Assembly (NCBI RefSeq): GCF_947259025.1
Contig: NZ_CAMYKO010000002.1
Coordinates: 248,001 to 312,000 of the forward strand
Source: an uncultured Methylophaga sp.
Lineage (GTDB): Bacteria; Pseudomonadota; Gammaproteobacteria; Nitrosococcales; Methylophagaceae
Length of the DNA: 64,000 nucleotides
Direction: 5' to 3'
The notes under the pieces were generated by a model. The model worked only from the letters and a program-made list of their open reading frames with translations. It ran no database searches and had not been told where the DNA came from. Positions 1-7,913 of the stretch are shown piece after piece. Each line of letters opens with the position of its first letter. The first letter of the stretch is position 1. The position numbers and the translations under genes were made by a program.

Positions 1-1
1 G

Positions 2-208
2 TTAGAGCAACGCTTTGAGGCAGATAACAGGCAAAGACAACAACAGGGTAAAAGCGTGATGCCACTGGATGTTAGACTGCTGGCCGCGATTGAACACGGT
101 TTACCACCTTGTACAGGGGTGGCAATCGGGCTGGACCGGCTCATGCTTTTGATCACAGGACTGAATCAACTTGAGGCGGTTCAAAGCTTTGGTTTTGAGC
201 GCAGTTGA
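2..208 (+). CDS. epmA: EpmA (elongation factor P beta-lysyl ligase), C-terminal fragment
   Basis: This is the last 68 codons of a gene that begins before the window. The reading frame opens at base 2 and ends at TGA 206-208. It carries the class II aminoacyl-tRNA synthetase motif 3 region, GVAIGLDRLMLL, preceded by IEHGLPPCTG and followed by the short tail AVQSFGFERS. This matches the end of the truncated LysRS paralog EpmA (GenX/PoxA), which attaches (R)-beta-lysine to elongation factor P. Ordinary LysRS is a weaker alternative, because its C-terminus usually reads differently after the GLDR motif. The assignment rests on this short tail only. Confidence 0.8.
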   Translation, partial: LEQRFEADNRQRQQQGKSVMPLDVRLLAAIEHGLPPCTGVAIGLDRLMLLITGLNQLEAVQSFGFERS

Positions 209-239
209 GTAATAATTAAACTGTGAAACACCTCACGGA

Positions 240-1223
240 ATGACAGTCGCAGCAGGGAAGCCGGATATAAGGATGCTGATGACAATGCGCAATAAAACTG
301 GCCTGGTTGAACCGGATAACGACGTTTATAAAACCCTGCTTGAATCAACTCGTGCCATTCCCTGGAAAATTGACTGGCAAACCCTTGAGTTCAGCTATAT
401 TGGCCCGCAGATCGAGGATTTACTGGGCTGGACCCCGGAAAGCTGGCAATCCGTCAACGACTGGGCCGAGCGTATGCACCCTGATGATCAGGCGTGGGTG
501 GTCGACTTTTGTGTGTCTCAGTCAAAGGCCGGGTCTGATCATGAAGCCGATTACCGCGCTTTGACCCGTGATGGAAACTACGTTTGGATCCGTGATGTGG
601 TGCATGTGGTCAGGGATGACAACGGTGAAGTTGAGGCTCTGGTCGGCTTCATGTTTGATATCAGCGAGCGTAAGGAAACTGAGCAGAAATTGCTGGATCT
701 GCAAAAAGAACTGGAAGCTTTGTCTTATCAGGATGGTCTGACTGCAGTGCCCAACCGCCGTATGCTGGACAGTGTGCTGGAGCAGGAATGGTTAAAAGCG
801 CGTCATAACCAGCAGCCATTGTCAGTACTGCTCATTGATATCGACTTTTTCAAGCAGTACAACGATTTATATGGTCACATTCAGGGCGATGACTGTCTAA
901 AACAGGTCGCCGAAGTCCTGTCCGGAGCGGCTACCCGCTCGCGAGATTTCTTTGCCCGCTATGGCGGCGAAGAGTTTGTGATGGTGTTGCCGGAAACCGG
1001 AGCTGATGCGGCGATGAAGGTAGCGCAGCGCTGTCAACGCCGTATTCTGGCTGCGCAGATTCCGCATCAGCAGTCATCGGCGTCGCAGTTGCTGACTATC
1101 AGCATTGGCAGCGGCAGCATTGTACCCACACAGCAGGATCAGCTCAGAGATTTTATTGAACAGGTTGATCAAGCACTTTACCAGGCCAAACAGGCGGGAA
1201 GGAACCGGGTTCAGGCAGGCTAA
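240..1223 (+). CDS. PAS-GGDEF diguanylate cyclase
   Basis: Predicted cytoplasmic c-di-GMP synthase of 327 residues with no membrane segment. Residues about 35-145 form a PAS/PAC domain (PDDQAWV, then GFMFDISERK at its end). A short coiled linker leads into a GGDEF domain at about 160-325. The active-site loop is GGEEF at 242-246, which is catalytically competent in this family. An RxxD inhibitory site (RSRD, 233-236) lies exactly five residues upstream, so product inhibition is expected. The start is uncertain: ATG 279 follows an AAGG ribosome-binding sequence at better spacing than ATG 240, and would remove 13 residues. The gene stands 31 bases after epmA and may be read from the same transcript. 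The PAS ligand is unknown. Confidence 0.9.
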   Translation: MTVAAGKPDIRMLMTMRNKTGLVEPDNDVYKTLLESTRAIPWKIDWQTLEFSYIGPQIEDLLGWTPESWQSVNDWAERMHPDDQAWVVDFCVSQSKAGSDHEADYRALTRDGNYVWIRDVVHVVRDDNGEVEALVGFMFDISERKETEQKLLDLQKELEALSYQDGLTAVPNRRMLDSVLEQEWLKARHNQQPLSVLLIDIDFFKQYNDLYGHIQGDDCLKQVAEVLSGAATRSRDFFARYGGEEFVMVLPETGADAAMKVAQRCQRRILAAQIPHQQSSASQLLTISIGSGSIVPTQQDQLRDFIEQVDQALYQAKQAGRNRVQAG

Positions 1224-1242
1224 AGCAAGGCTTGCCTGCCTG
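1212..1242 (+). terminator. Strong hairpin after the PAS-GGDEF gene, possible terminator
   Basis: Nine-base arms CAGGCAGGC (1212-1220) and GCCTGCCTG (1234-1242) pair perfectly. Inside them AAGC and GCTT extend the stem around an AAG loop. The stem overlaps the stop codon of the PAS-GGDEF gene. No run of T follows, so this may be an attenuating or RNA-stabilising hairpin rather than a classical intrinsic terminator. Confidence 0.4.
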
Positions 1243-1346
1243 TTGTCAGAAAACTAACAGTATGCACAGGAAATGATTTTGCCTGTCGCATCCAGTAACA
1301 TCGTGATTAAGCCATCACCCAGAGCCAAGCCAACAGATACCAATTT

Positions 1347-1811
1347 ATGAAACTTTCTTTAGCACAGCCCAACGCCAGCCACTATGATGCTTTGTCTACC
1401 TGGATCAGTGATGCAGAGGCCTGCGTCCACTGGGCCGGGCCGGGCATCGACTATCCATTTTCCGGTGAGGCATTGCCGCAGCTGTTGCAAAAACAAGACA
1501 GCAAAAGCTTTTCGCTGACCGATGCCGAAGAGGGACTGATGGGCTTTGGTCAATACTGGCCAGGCAAGCCGGGCACGGTGCACCTGGGCCGGATTATTAT
1601 CAATCCACTCTACCGTGGTCAGGGACTGGGCAAAGCTTTATTGCAGTTGCTGATTGCCGAGGCCAGCCATCGCCATCAGCCAGAGACAATTACCCTGAAC
1701 GTGCTGCGCGATAATCCGCGGGCGACGTTCCTGTATCGCAAGATGGGCTTTGTCCCTCATGAAGATCATTCAACAGCGGACATGATCTTTATGCAACTGG
1801 ATGCCGACTAG
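1347..1811 (+). CDS. GNAT family N-acetyltransferase
   Basis: A 154-residue stand-alone GNAT domain. The acetyl-CoA pyrophosphate-binding motif A is clear at about residues 85-105 (GRIIINPLYRGQGLGKALL, with the Q/RxxGxG/A signature RGQGLG). It is followed by the motif B region FLYRKMGFVPHE near 130-140. The length is normal for a single-domain member. The acceptor substrate cannot be told from sequence; small molecules or protein N-termini are both possible. It lies between the GGDEF gene and the convergent TRAP permease genes and does not look operonic with either. Confidence 0.85.
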   Translation: MKLSLAQPNASHYDALSTWISDAEACVHWAGPGIDYPFSGEALPQLLQKQDSKSFSLTDAEEGLMGFGQYWPGKPGTVHLGRIIINPLYRGQGLGKALLQLLIAEASHRHQPETITLNVLRDNPRATFLYRKMGFVPHEDHSTADMIFMQLDAD

Positions 1812-1886
1812 CCGGATTGCTATGCCTTCATGCCCCGGCAACAGCTTCATGCACTGATTTGATTGTCAGGCCGGTGCTGGCCAAGC

Positions 1887-3194
1887 TCAGCTTTGCATCA
1901 GCTCCGGTAGCCACAGGCTGATTTGCGGGAAAGCGATCATCAGGCCCAGCACCAGGATTTGCACCACCACGAAGGGTACGATGCCTTTGTAGATTGATTG
2001 CAGCTTGAGCGTTGGCGGGGCACTGGCTTTGAGATAAAACAGTGAGAAGCCGAACGGTGGTGTCAGGAACGAGGTCTGCAGGTTGAGCGCAATCAGCAGT
2101 GCAAACCACAAAGGATCCAGCCCCATATGAATGGCCACCGGGGCAATCACCGGTACGACGATAAAACAGATCTCGATAAAGTCGAGGAAAAAGCCGAGCA
2201 GGAAAATCAGCAACATGCTGAGGATCAGAAAGGTCCATTTGCCACCGGGCAGACTGCTGAAAATATCCAGAATCAAGCGGTCACCGCCCATGCCCACAAA
2301 CACCAGACCAAAAGCAGTGGCACCGATGAAAATAATAAAGACCATGCTGGTCAGGCGGGTGGTTTTCTGCATCGCATCGCGCAGGTTATCCAGGTTTAGG
2401 CGCTGGTGAATAGCTGCCAGGACCATGGCGCCCAGCGCGCCAACAGCGGCAGACTCTGTAGGCGAAGCGAAGCCGAAGAAAATTGAACCCAGCACGGCGA
2501 TAATCAGAAATAGCGGCGGTACCAGACTTTTCATGACAGCCAGCGCCAGATGACTGTCGAACTCTTCATCACCGTTCATGGCCGGTGCCAGTTCCGGTTT
2601 GCGCCAGGCGACCCAGAGAATGTAGAGAATATAGCCGCTAATCAGTAAAAAACCGGGCACGGTGGCGGCAACAAACAGTTCACCCACCGGTACCCCGATC
2701 ACATCACCCAGCAGAATTAGAATAATGCTGGGCGGAATGATCTGACCCAATGTACCGGAAGCAGCAATAGTGCCACTGGCCAGAGACGGGGCATAGCCAC
2801 GTTTTAGCATGCAGGGCAGGGCGATGACTGCCATGGTGACCACGGAAGCGCCAACCACGCCGGTGGTCGCGGCCAGCAAAGCGCCCACGACCACAACGGA
2901 GATAGCGAGACCGCCGCGCAGTTTGCCAAACAGACGACCCATGGTGTCGAGCAGTTCTTCAGCTATGCCCGACTTTTCCAGTAAGACCCCCATAAACACG
3001 AATAAGGGCACCGCCAGCAGTGTGAAATTGGTCATGATGCCCCAGATCCGTAGTGGTAGCAGATTGAAGAAATCCAGACCCAGAAAAATACTGCCAAAAG
3101 CAAAGGCAATTGCACCCAGGGTAAAAGCCACCGGAAAGCCTGCCAGCAACAGCAGGAACAACACGGCGAACATAGCCAGCGCCCAGTATTCCAT
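1887..3194 (-). CDS. dctM: TRAP transporter large permease (DctM)
   Basis: A 435-residue, strongly hydrophobic 12-TM membrane protein of the DctM family, the ion-coupled translocating subunit of tripartite ATP-independent periplasmic (TRAP) transporters. Typical conserved stretches are AVPLFVFMGVLLEKSG near residue 60, the glycine-rich VVGALLAATTGVVGASV near 105, and GQIIPPSIILIL near 150. The sequence style resembles the mannitol/chloroaromatic subgroup more than the C4-dicarboxylate one, but the substrate is not predictable. Its ATG overlaps the stop of dctQ (ATGA at 3191-3194, read on the reverse strand), so the two are translationally coupled. No dctP gene lies beside them. Confidence 0.92.
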   Translation of the reverse strand: MEYWALAMFAVLFLLLLAGFPVAFTLGAIAFAFGSIFLGLDFFNLLPLRIWGIMTNFTLLAVPLFVFMGVLLEKSGIAEELLDTMGRLFGKLRGGLAISVVVVGALLAATTGVVGASVVTMAVIALPCMLKRGYAPSLASGTIAASGTLGQIIPPSIILILLGDVIGVPVGELFVAATVPGFLLISGYILYILWVAWRKPELAPAMNGDEEFDSHLALAVMKSLVPPLFLIIAVLGSIFFGFASPTESAAVGALGAMVLAAIHQRLNLDNLRDAMQKTTRLTSMVFIIFIGATAFGLVFVGMGGDRLILDIFSSLPGGKWTFLILSMLLIFLLGFFLDFIEICFIVVPVIAPVAIHMGLDPLWFALLIALNLQTSFLTPPFGFSLFYLKASAPPTLKLQSIYKGIVPFVVVQILVLGLMIAFPQISLWLPELMQS

Positions 3195-3718
3195 CAGCGG
3201 CGCTCCTTATTACGCAGAACATTGATTTGTTTAAGCAAGTCGGACAATCCCTGCAGCATAATCATCACAAAAGCCAGTAAAATCGCCCCTTTCAGAATAA
3301 AGCGGTAGGGCAGACCACCGGGATCGGGCGAGCCTTCCATGTAATAAAAGGCGTTTTCAACAAAGGGCCAGCTGGTGACCAGGATCAGAATGCAAAATGG
3401 AAACAGGAATAACAGCGTGCCCGCGATGTTGATCCAGGCCCGACCACGGTCACTGACAAAACGACTGAGATAGAGAATATCCACCCGCACATGCTCATCA
3501 TGCTTCTGGGTGTAGGCCCCGCCCAGCAGAAATACTAGGGCAAACAGATGCCATTCCAGTTCCTGCAAAGCGACCGAGCCCTGCTGGAACACATAGCGCA
3601 TGGTGACGTCGTAGCTGATAAGCAGCACCATGCCCAGCACCAGCCAGGAGACAGCCCGCCCGGTGGTTTCGGTGAATTTGTCGATGCCCGTAATCAGGCT
3701 CTTCGCTGTCAGTTTCAT
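3194..3718 (-). CDS. dctQ: TRAP transporter small permease (DctQ)
   Basis: A 174-residue protein with four predicted membrane helices, typical of DctQ, which pairs with DctM in the inner membrane. Diagnostic features are the first helix WLVLGMVLLISYDVTMRYVF with the following LQELEWHLFALVFLLGGAYT, and the conserved HVRVDILY motif near residue 70. The start at 3718 (MKLTAKS) is chosen because the frame open further upstream runs antisense through two other genes and gives a charged, non-membrane extension. It is the first gene of a two-gene operon with dctM. A periplasmic binding protein (DctP) would be needed for function and must be encoded elsewhere. Confidence 0.88.
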   Translation of the reverse strand: MKLTAKSLITGIDKFTETTGRAVSWLVLGMVLLISYDVTMRYVFQQGSVALQELEWHLFALVFLLGGAYTQKHDEHVRVDILYLSRFVSDRGRAWINIAGTLLFLFPFCILILVTSWPFVENAFYYMEGSPDPGGLPYRFILKGAILLAFVMIMLQGLSDLLKQINVLRNKERR

Positions 3719-3832
3719 TTTTAATTCATCGGAGTCGATTACAATCGAACAAGTGTCCCATAAACTGGCGTTGAGCTCTAGGTTATCAATTAGTGATAAA
3801 GTAATGGGTGGACTGAAATAGGGAGAAATATC

Positions 3833-4210
3833 ATGGAACAAGAAGCCGTTAAGAAAAATATCAGTAATAAAAACCAGTGGTTGCGAATCCTGTACATGGT
3901 TTTGTTTGCCGTGATTCTTTACCTGGTGATGATGCTGGTCACGGTGGTGGTCATCGTGCAACTGCTGTTTTCCCTGTTTACCGGTAAACCCAACCAGGAT
4001 ATTGCCGATTTTGCTGCCGACCTTTCTCAGTATGTTTACCGCATTGTTGCCTTTCTGACCTATACCGAAAACCGGCGTCCGTTCCCCTTTAACAACTGGG
4101 ATGAGGACGATGATAGCGATGACGAAGCTGATTATGCCCGTTCGGTAGAGGAAATGGGCGATGCGGGCCAGCCGGAAGGTGACCGGCCTAACAAGCCCGA
4201 TAATCAATAA
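3833..4210 (+). CDS. DUF4389 membrane protein
   Basis: A 125-residue protein matching the DUF4389 pattern. It has a basic N-terminus, one long hydrophobic helix at about 18-50 (LYMVLFAVILYLVMMLVTVV), then LFTGKPNQDIADFA and a second amphipathic segment ending YRIVAFLTYT. An acidic aspartate/serine-rich C-terminal tail follows. The function of the family is not known. It is probably an inner-membrane protein with a cytoplasmic tail. GGGAGA precedes the ATG at normal spacing. It is divergent from dctQ and lies 23 bases before yaaA, so it may share a transcript with yaaA. Confidence 0.8.
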   Translation: MEQEAVKKNISNKNQWLRILYMVLFAVILYLVMMLVTVVVIVQLLFSLFTGKPNQDIADFAADLSQYVYRIVAFLTYTENRRPFPFNNWDEDDDSDDEADYARSVEEMGDAGQPEGDRPNKPDNQ

Positions 4211-4233
4211 CCTAATATAAGGACAGACCAAAG

Positions 4234-4998
4234 ATGCTGATGGTGATTTCACCAGCCAAAACACTGGATTTTGATACCCCACCAGTTACTCAACAACACA
4301 GCCAGCCACGCTTTCTGGATGACTCAGCGAAGCTGATCAAACAGCTACGCAAATTGAGCAGTGCCGATATTGCCAGCCTGATGAAACTCAGCGATAAACT
4401 GGCTGGCCTCAATGTGGCCCGCTATGAGTCCTGGCAGACGCCTTTCGATCTGGATAATGCCAAGCAAGCGGTGCTGGCATTCAAGGGGGATGTCTACACC
4501 GGACTTGAGGCCGAGACGCTGACCAAAGCCGGTTTTGACTATGCTCAGCAGCATCTGCGTATTCTGTCCGGGCTCTATGGCGTTCTGAAACCACTGGATC
4601 TGATCCAGCCTTACCGACTGGAAATGGGCACCAAACTGGACAATCCGGCAGGCAAGGATTTGTATGCTTTCTGGGGCAGCAAGCTGCGTGAATCACTGGA
4701 GCAGGAACTGGAGGATGAGGTGTTGATCAACCTGGCCTCCAATGAGTATTTCAAAGCGATTGAAGCGAAAAAAATCAAAGCACGCATTATTACCCCGGTA
4801 TTCAAGGACTGGAAGAATGGCCAGTACAAAATGATTAGCTTTTATGCCAAAAAGGCCAGAGGCCTGATGAGTCGCTACATCATTGATAAGAAACTCAAAG
4901 ATGCCGAGAAAATCAAACAGTTTGACTACGATGGCTATCGTTTCAACGAGGCTATGTCTGAAGGTGATAACTGGGTTTTCACCCGGGATCAGCAATAA
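4234..4998 (+). CDS. yaaA: Peroxide stress protein YaaA
   Basis: A 254-residue cytoplasmic protein of the YaaA/DUF328 family, close to the 258 residues of E. coli YaaA. The hallmark N-terminus [13 protein letters not shown] is present, as are [19 protein letters not shown] in the middle and the C-terminal [10 protein letters not shown]. In E. coli YaaA limits free iron during hydrogen peroxide stress under OxyR control, and the family fold binds DNA. Those roles are inferred here. Only a short gap separates it from the sensor cyclase that follows, so it may be co-transcribed. No OxyR site was recognised. Confidence 0.95.
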   Translation: MLMVISPAKTLDFDTPPVTQQHSQPRFLDDSAKLIKQLRKLSSADIASLMKLSDKLAGLNVARYESWQTPFDLDNAKQAVLAFKGDVYTGLEAETLTKAGFDYAQQHLRILSGLYGVLKPLDLIQPYRLEMGTKLDNPAGKDLYAFWGSKLRESLEQELEDEVLINLASNEYFKAIEAKKIKARIITPVFKDWKNGQYKMISFYAKKARGLMSRYIIDKKLKDAEKIKQFDYDGYRFNEAMSEGDNWVFTRDQQ

Positions 4999-5013
4999 AG
5001 AGTATTGAGCTTT

Positions 5014-6438
5014 ATGCGTTCAGGGAAGGACAACATTATTGTATTGACCTGGCTGCTGGGTCTTTGGCTGTTGATGAGTTCAGCGGCTGCTATCTCTGAG
5101 CCACGGCTGTCACTGACTGCTGAAGAGCAGCAATGGCTGAACTCGGTGGATGAGATTCGCCTGTGCAGTGATCCGGACTGGATGCCCTATGAAGGCATTA
5201 ATGAACAGGGCCAGCACACCGGCATTATGTCCGACTTTCATCTATTGTGGTCACAAATGCTGGACAAACCGGTAGTGCTTCAAGTGACTGAAAGCTGGCA
5301 GCAGTCACTGCGCTTTATGCAGGATAAAAAGTGTGATGTTCTGTCCAGCGCCCAGGAACTACCCAGCCGCAGGCATTACCTGCGCGTCACCGAGCCTTTT
5401 ATTGATTATCCCTTCGCGGTGGCGACACAACCGGATCAGCCGTTTATCATTAACCTGTCGCCGCTGATGACGGAGCAGTTTGCCATGGTTCGCGGGTATG
5501 CCGCTGTCGATATCATTCGTCAACGCTACCCCGAGATTCAACTTACACTCGTTGATTCGGCGCAACAGGGACTGAAACTGGTGGAAACAGGCAAGCTCTA
5601 TGGCTTTATTGATACCGTGCCCAGTATCAACTACCAGACTTTGAAGCATGGTATTTCCCACATCACTATCAGTGGCGTGCTGGAAGATCAGTACAAAATG
5701 GCAGTGGGCATTCATAAAGATTTGCCGCAGCTTTTGTCGATATACAACAAGGCGATTGACGCCACCCAGGCCGTAGAACAACAGCGGATTCTTAACAACT
5801 GGTTGTCACTGAGCTTTGAGTACCAGTTTAATTACACCCTGATGTGGCAGATCCTGGCTGGGGTTATCGCGTTATTGGGGCTGTTCTTCTATCACTACTA
5901 CACCGTTAACCGGCATAACCGTGAATTACAGCAGGTTAACCGGCAACTGCAGCACATCTCACACAGTGATCATCTCACCGGCCTGCCCAATCGCTATTAT
6001 CTGCACCAGGCCTTTGAAACCGAGCTCAGTCGTTACCAACGCTATCAGCACGGTTTTTCTCTTTTGATCATCGATATCGACCATTTCAAAACGGTCAACG
6101 ACCACTTCGGTCACGTGGTGGGTGATGAGATTATCAGGCAAATGGCCGGCCTGTTCAGCGAGCATATCCGCGACAACGATGTGGTCGGTCGCTGGGGTGG
6201 GGAAGAGTTTCTGATTTTGTGCCCTGATACAAACTTGCAGGGTGCTCGCACACTGGCCGAGCACCTGCGGGAACGGATTGCTCAGACCCACTTCGGGATT
6301 GATAACATGACAGTGACAGCCAGTTTTGGTGTGACTGACTACCGGGATGGAGAAATGATTAAAGACTGTATCCGCCGCGCTGATCAGGCGCTCTATCAGG
6401 CGAAACATAATGGACGCAATCAGACCGTAGTGTTCTGA
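5014..6438 (+). CDS. Periplasmic solute-sensing (SBP_bac_3) diguanylate cyclase
   Basis: About 474 residues: a signal peptide or N-terminal helix, a periplasmic type 3 solute-binding domain at about 45-270 (LCSDPDWMPYEGIN and FPIDYP-like VTEPFIDYPFAVA), one membrane helix at about 275-293, a coiled linker, and a C-terminal GGDEF domain. The active loop is GGEEF (395-399), with the inhibitory RDND five residues upstream. This design senses an amino acid-like or other small solute in the periplasm and makes c-di-GMP inside. The start is taken at ATG 5014. A TTG at 5005 in the same frame is possible, but AAAGAG is too close to it. Confidence 0.9.
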   Translation: MRSGKDNIIVLTWLLGLWLLMSSAAAISEPRLSLTAEEQQWLNSVDEIRLCSDPDWMPYEGINEQGQHTGIMSDFHLLWSQMLDKPVVLQVTESWQQSLRFMQDKKCDVLSSAQELPSRRHYLRVTEPFIDYPFAVATQPDQPFIINLSPLMTEQFAMVRGYAAVDIIRQRYPEIQLTLVDSAQQGLKLVETGKLYGFIDTVPSINYQTLKHGISHITISGVLEDQYKMAVGIHKDLPQLLSIYNKAIDATQAVEQQRILNNWLSLSFEYQFNYTLMWQILAGVIALLGLFFYHYYTVNRHNRELQQVNRQLQHISHSDHLTGLPNRYYLHQAFETELSRYQRYQHGFSLLIIDIDHFKTVNDHFGHVVGDEIIRQMAGLFSEHIRDNDVVGRWGGEEFLILCPDTNLQGARTLAEHLRERIAQTHFGIDNMTVTASFGVTDYRDGEMIKDCIRRADQALYQAKHNGRNQTVVF

Positions 6439-6450
6439 AATAGCAGAATA

Positions 6451-6966
6451 ATGAAACGATTGTTCTTTGCGCTATGGCCTGATACAGACATTCGCAGTGA
6501 GATTGATGCACTTAACCAGTCCATCGAGCAGCCGGGCCGCAAACTGGTCCCGGAAAATCTGCACATCACGTTGGTGTTTCTGGGCAATGTCAGCGATGAA
6601 ATCGCAGAGGCCTTGCAACAACAGGCCGCTTTTATCAGTGCGCGTCCCTTCAGTCTCACTTTTGATGAAATCGATTACTGGCGGCGGCCGAGAGTGTTAT
6701 GTATGACTTGCCAGCGCCAGCCAAAACCGCTTTACCAATTGGTTAATGCCTTAACCCGAATGGTGGAAGCTTTTCCGGTCAGGCTCGACAAACGCGCTTT
6801 CCGTGCTCACATCACCCTGATGCGTAAAGCTAAAAGCCGGCCCCGGTGTGATTTTGAACCCATTGCTATTGATGCTGACAACTTTGTGCTGGTGCAGTCC
6901 GTATCAACCGAAAATGGGGTGCGTTATGACGTGCTGGCGCGCTGGCCATTGACAGCAAAGGCCTAG
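6451..6966 (+). CDS. thpR: RNA 2',3'-cyclic phosphodiesterase
   Basis: A 171-residue 2H-phosphoesterase. The two catalytic His-x-Thr motifs are visible at H38-T40 (LHITLVFLG) and H120-T122 (AHITLMR), and length and spacing fit ThpR (formerly LigT). The enzyme opens 2',3'-cyclic phosphates on RNA ends and can join or cleave 2'-5' linkages. ATG 6451 begins MKRLFFALWP, the usual N-terminus. The gene is 12 bases downstream of the SBP-GGDEF gene. Its 3' end meets the convergent tetR gene, and both stop codons share the palindrome CTAG at 6963-6966. Confidence 0.93.
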   Translation: MKRLFFALWPDTDIRSEIDALNQSIEQPGRKLVPENLHITLVFLGNVSDEIAEALQQQAAFISARPFSLTFDEIDYWRRPRVLCMTCQRQPKPLYQLVNALTRMVEAFPVRLDKRAFRAHITLMRKAKSRPRCDFEPIAIDADNFVLVQSVSTENGVRYDVLARWPLTAKA

Positions 6967-7613
6967 GCCATTTGCTTCAGCGCTGAAGGCTCTGCTTCCC
7001 AGGTAGGCGAGACCGTGAACCAATAGGCCTGCTTGACGCCCAGCAGCCGATACAAACCTTCCGGCAGATCTTTGCGGATAGTATCGACATCAGGCTGCAC
7101 ATAGGCATAGCTCATTACACCGTGGATGTAGTGATACATAAGCCTAGCCTGTTGCTGCATATCGCCGCTGCGTTCAAGGTAATCACCGGCATCCAGTGCC
7201 TTGATCAGCGCCAGGTTATAGGTAATCGCCATCTGTGACAGATGCTGCAGCGCTTCGATGACTTGTTCATCATCGGTACCGATCTGAGCGCCGGCATTAA
7301 AAAACGGGCAGCCCCGCACTCGTTCATCACTGAGTTTGGATTTGAACAGGAACTGGATCAGATTTTCCAGTTGCTCAAGCGGGCTGTTGACGGGAGAAAA
7401 GATGGCATCGAGGTCCTGCTTAACCACTTGCCAGTAATAGGCCGTGGCCTCGCAGAAGAGGTTCGCTTTTGATTCAAAGTGATGATAAAACGCCCCCTTG
7501 GTGACGCCCGCCTGCTTGCAGATTTCATTCACGCCAACCACGCTGTAGTTGCTTTGCCAGATCAGCGCCAGTGCTGTCTCCAGCAGTTTTTCTCTTGTTT
7601 CGTTGACAGACAT
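6963..7613 (-). CDS. TetR/AcrR family repressor of the adjacent RND pump
   Basis: A 216-residue TetR-family regulator. The N-terminal helix-turn-helix at about 25-50 reads VVGVNEICKQAGVTKGAFYHHFESK, with the near-invariant GxFYHHF, followed by an all-helical ligand domain. The C-terminal domain has the LIQFLFK and CPFFNAG features common in the AcrR/NemR-like subgroup. A cysteine in CPFF could sense electrophiles, but this is conjecture. It is divergent from the RND efflux genes and separated from them by 300 bases. These carry a 16-base palindrome in the pump promoter and a related element in its own promoter, which suggests repression of both. Confidence 0.9.
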   Translation of the reverse strand: MSVNETREKLLETALALIWQSNYSVVGVNEICKQAGVTKGAFYHHFESKANLFCEATAYYWQVVKQDLDAIFSPVNSPLEQLENLIQFLFKSKLSDERVRGCPFFNAGAQIGTDDEQVIEALQHLSQMAITYNLALIKALDAGDYLERSGDMQQQARLMYHYIHGVMSYAYVQPDVDTIRKDLPEGLYRLLGVKQAYWFTVSPTWEAEPSALKQMA

Positions 7614-7642
7614 CTTTTCAGGGTATTGATTAAAACGTGACC

Positions 7643-7672
7643 AGTATAAATACCATCCGGTTTGTAAGGCAA
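7643..7672 (-). promoter_or_regulatory. Predicted tetR promoter with operator-like element in the spacer
   Basis: On the reverse strand TTGCCT (7672-7667) and TATACT (7648-7643) are separated by 18 bases. The spacer, 7649-7664 read on the forward strand, matches the perfect palindrome found in the pump promoter at 11 of 16 positions (AATACCATCCGGTTTG). This suggests autoregulation by the TetR protein. It is inferred from sequence only. Confidence 0.5.
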
Positions 7673-7792
7673 GAAAAATGTCAGCGTTGTGACAGCTTTA
7701 AATATTGACTTGGTATGCCTGCAGACTTATAGACTAGCGTTGAAATCCATTGCAGTTATTGGCTATCTTATTCATATCGGGTTTAGATAATG

Positions 7793-7811
7793 AGTCACTG
7801 TATCAGTGACT
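7793..7811. promoter_or_regulatory. Inverted repeat abutting the efflux promoter
   Basis: AGTCACTG (7793-7800) and CAGTGACT (7804-7811) form a perfect 8-base inverted repeat around TAT. The repeat ends on the first base of the TTGACG -35 element. It differs in sequence from the TetR-type palindrome, so a second DNA-binding protein, possibly an activator, could act here. Confidence 0.4.
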
Positions 7812-7840
7812 TGACGATCATACCGATCGGTATGTATCCT
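7811..7840 (+). promoter_or_regulatory. Predicted RND operon promoter with a TetR-type operator
   Basis: TTGACG (7811-7816) and TATCCT (7835-7840) are spaced by 18 bases. The perfect palindrome CATACCGATCGGTATG fills 7819-7834, that is, almost the whole spacer. A repressor bound there would block RNA polymerase directly. The adjacent divergent TetR gene is the obvious candidate. The ACCG...CGGT core is common among TetR-family operators. Confidence 0.6.
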
Positions 7841-7913
7841 ATGGGTCTGCATTTCTGCAGTAACCATTCTCAGGGAAGTTCAGCGCTGCCACCAATGCAG
7901 CCGGAGATCATGC

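Noticed and set aside
3719-4282. Upstream extension of the dctQ frame to 362 residues
   Set aside because: The extra part runs antisense through the DUF4389 gene, is low-complexity and charged, and lacks any TRAP similarity. The family N-terminus starts at 3718.
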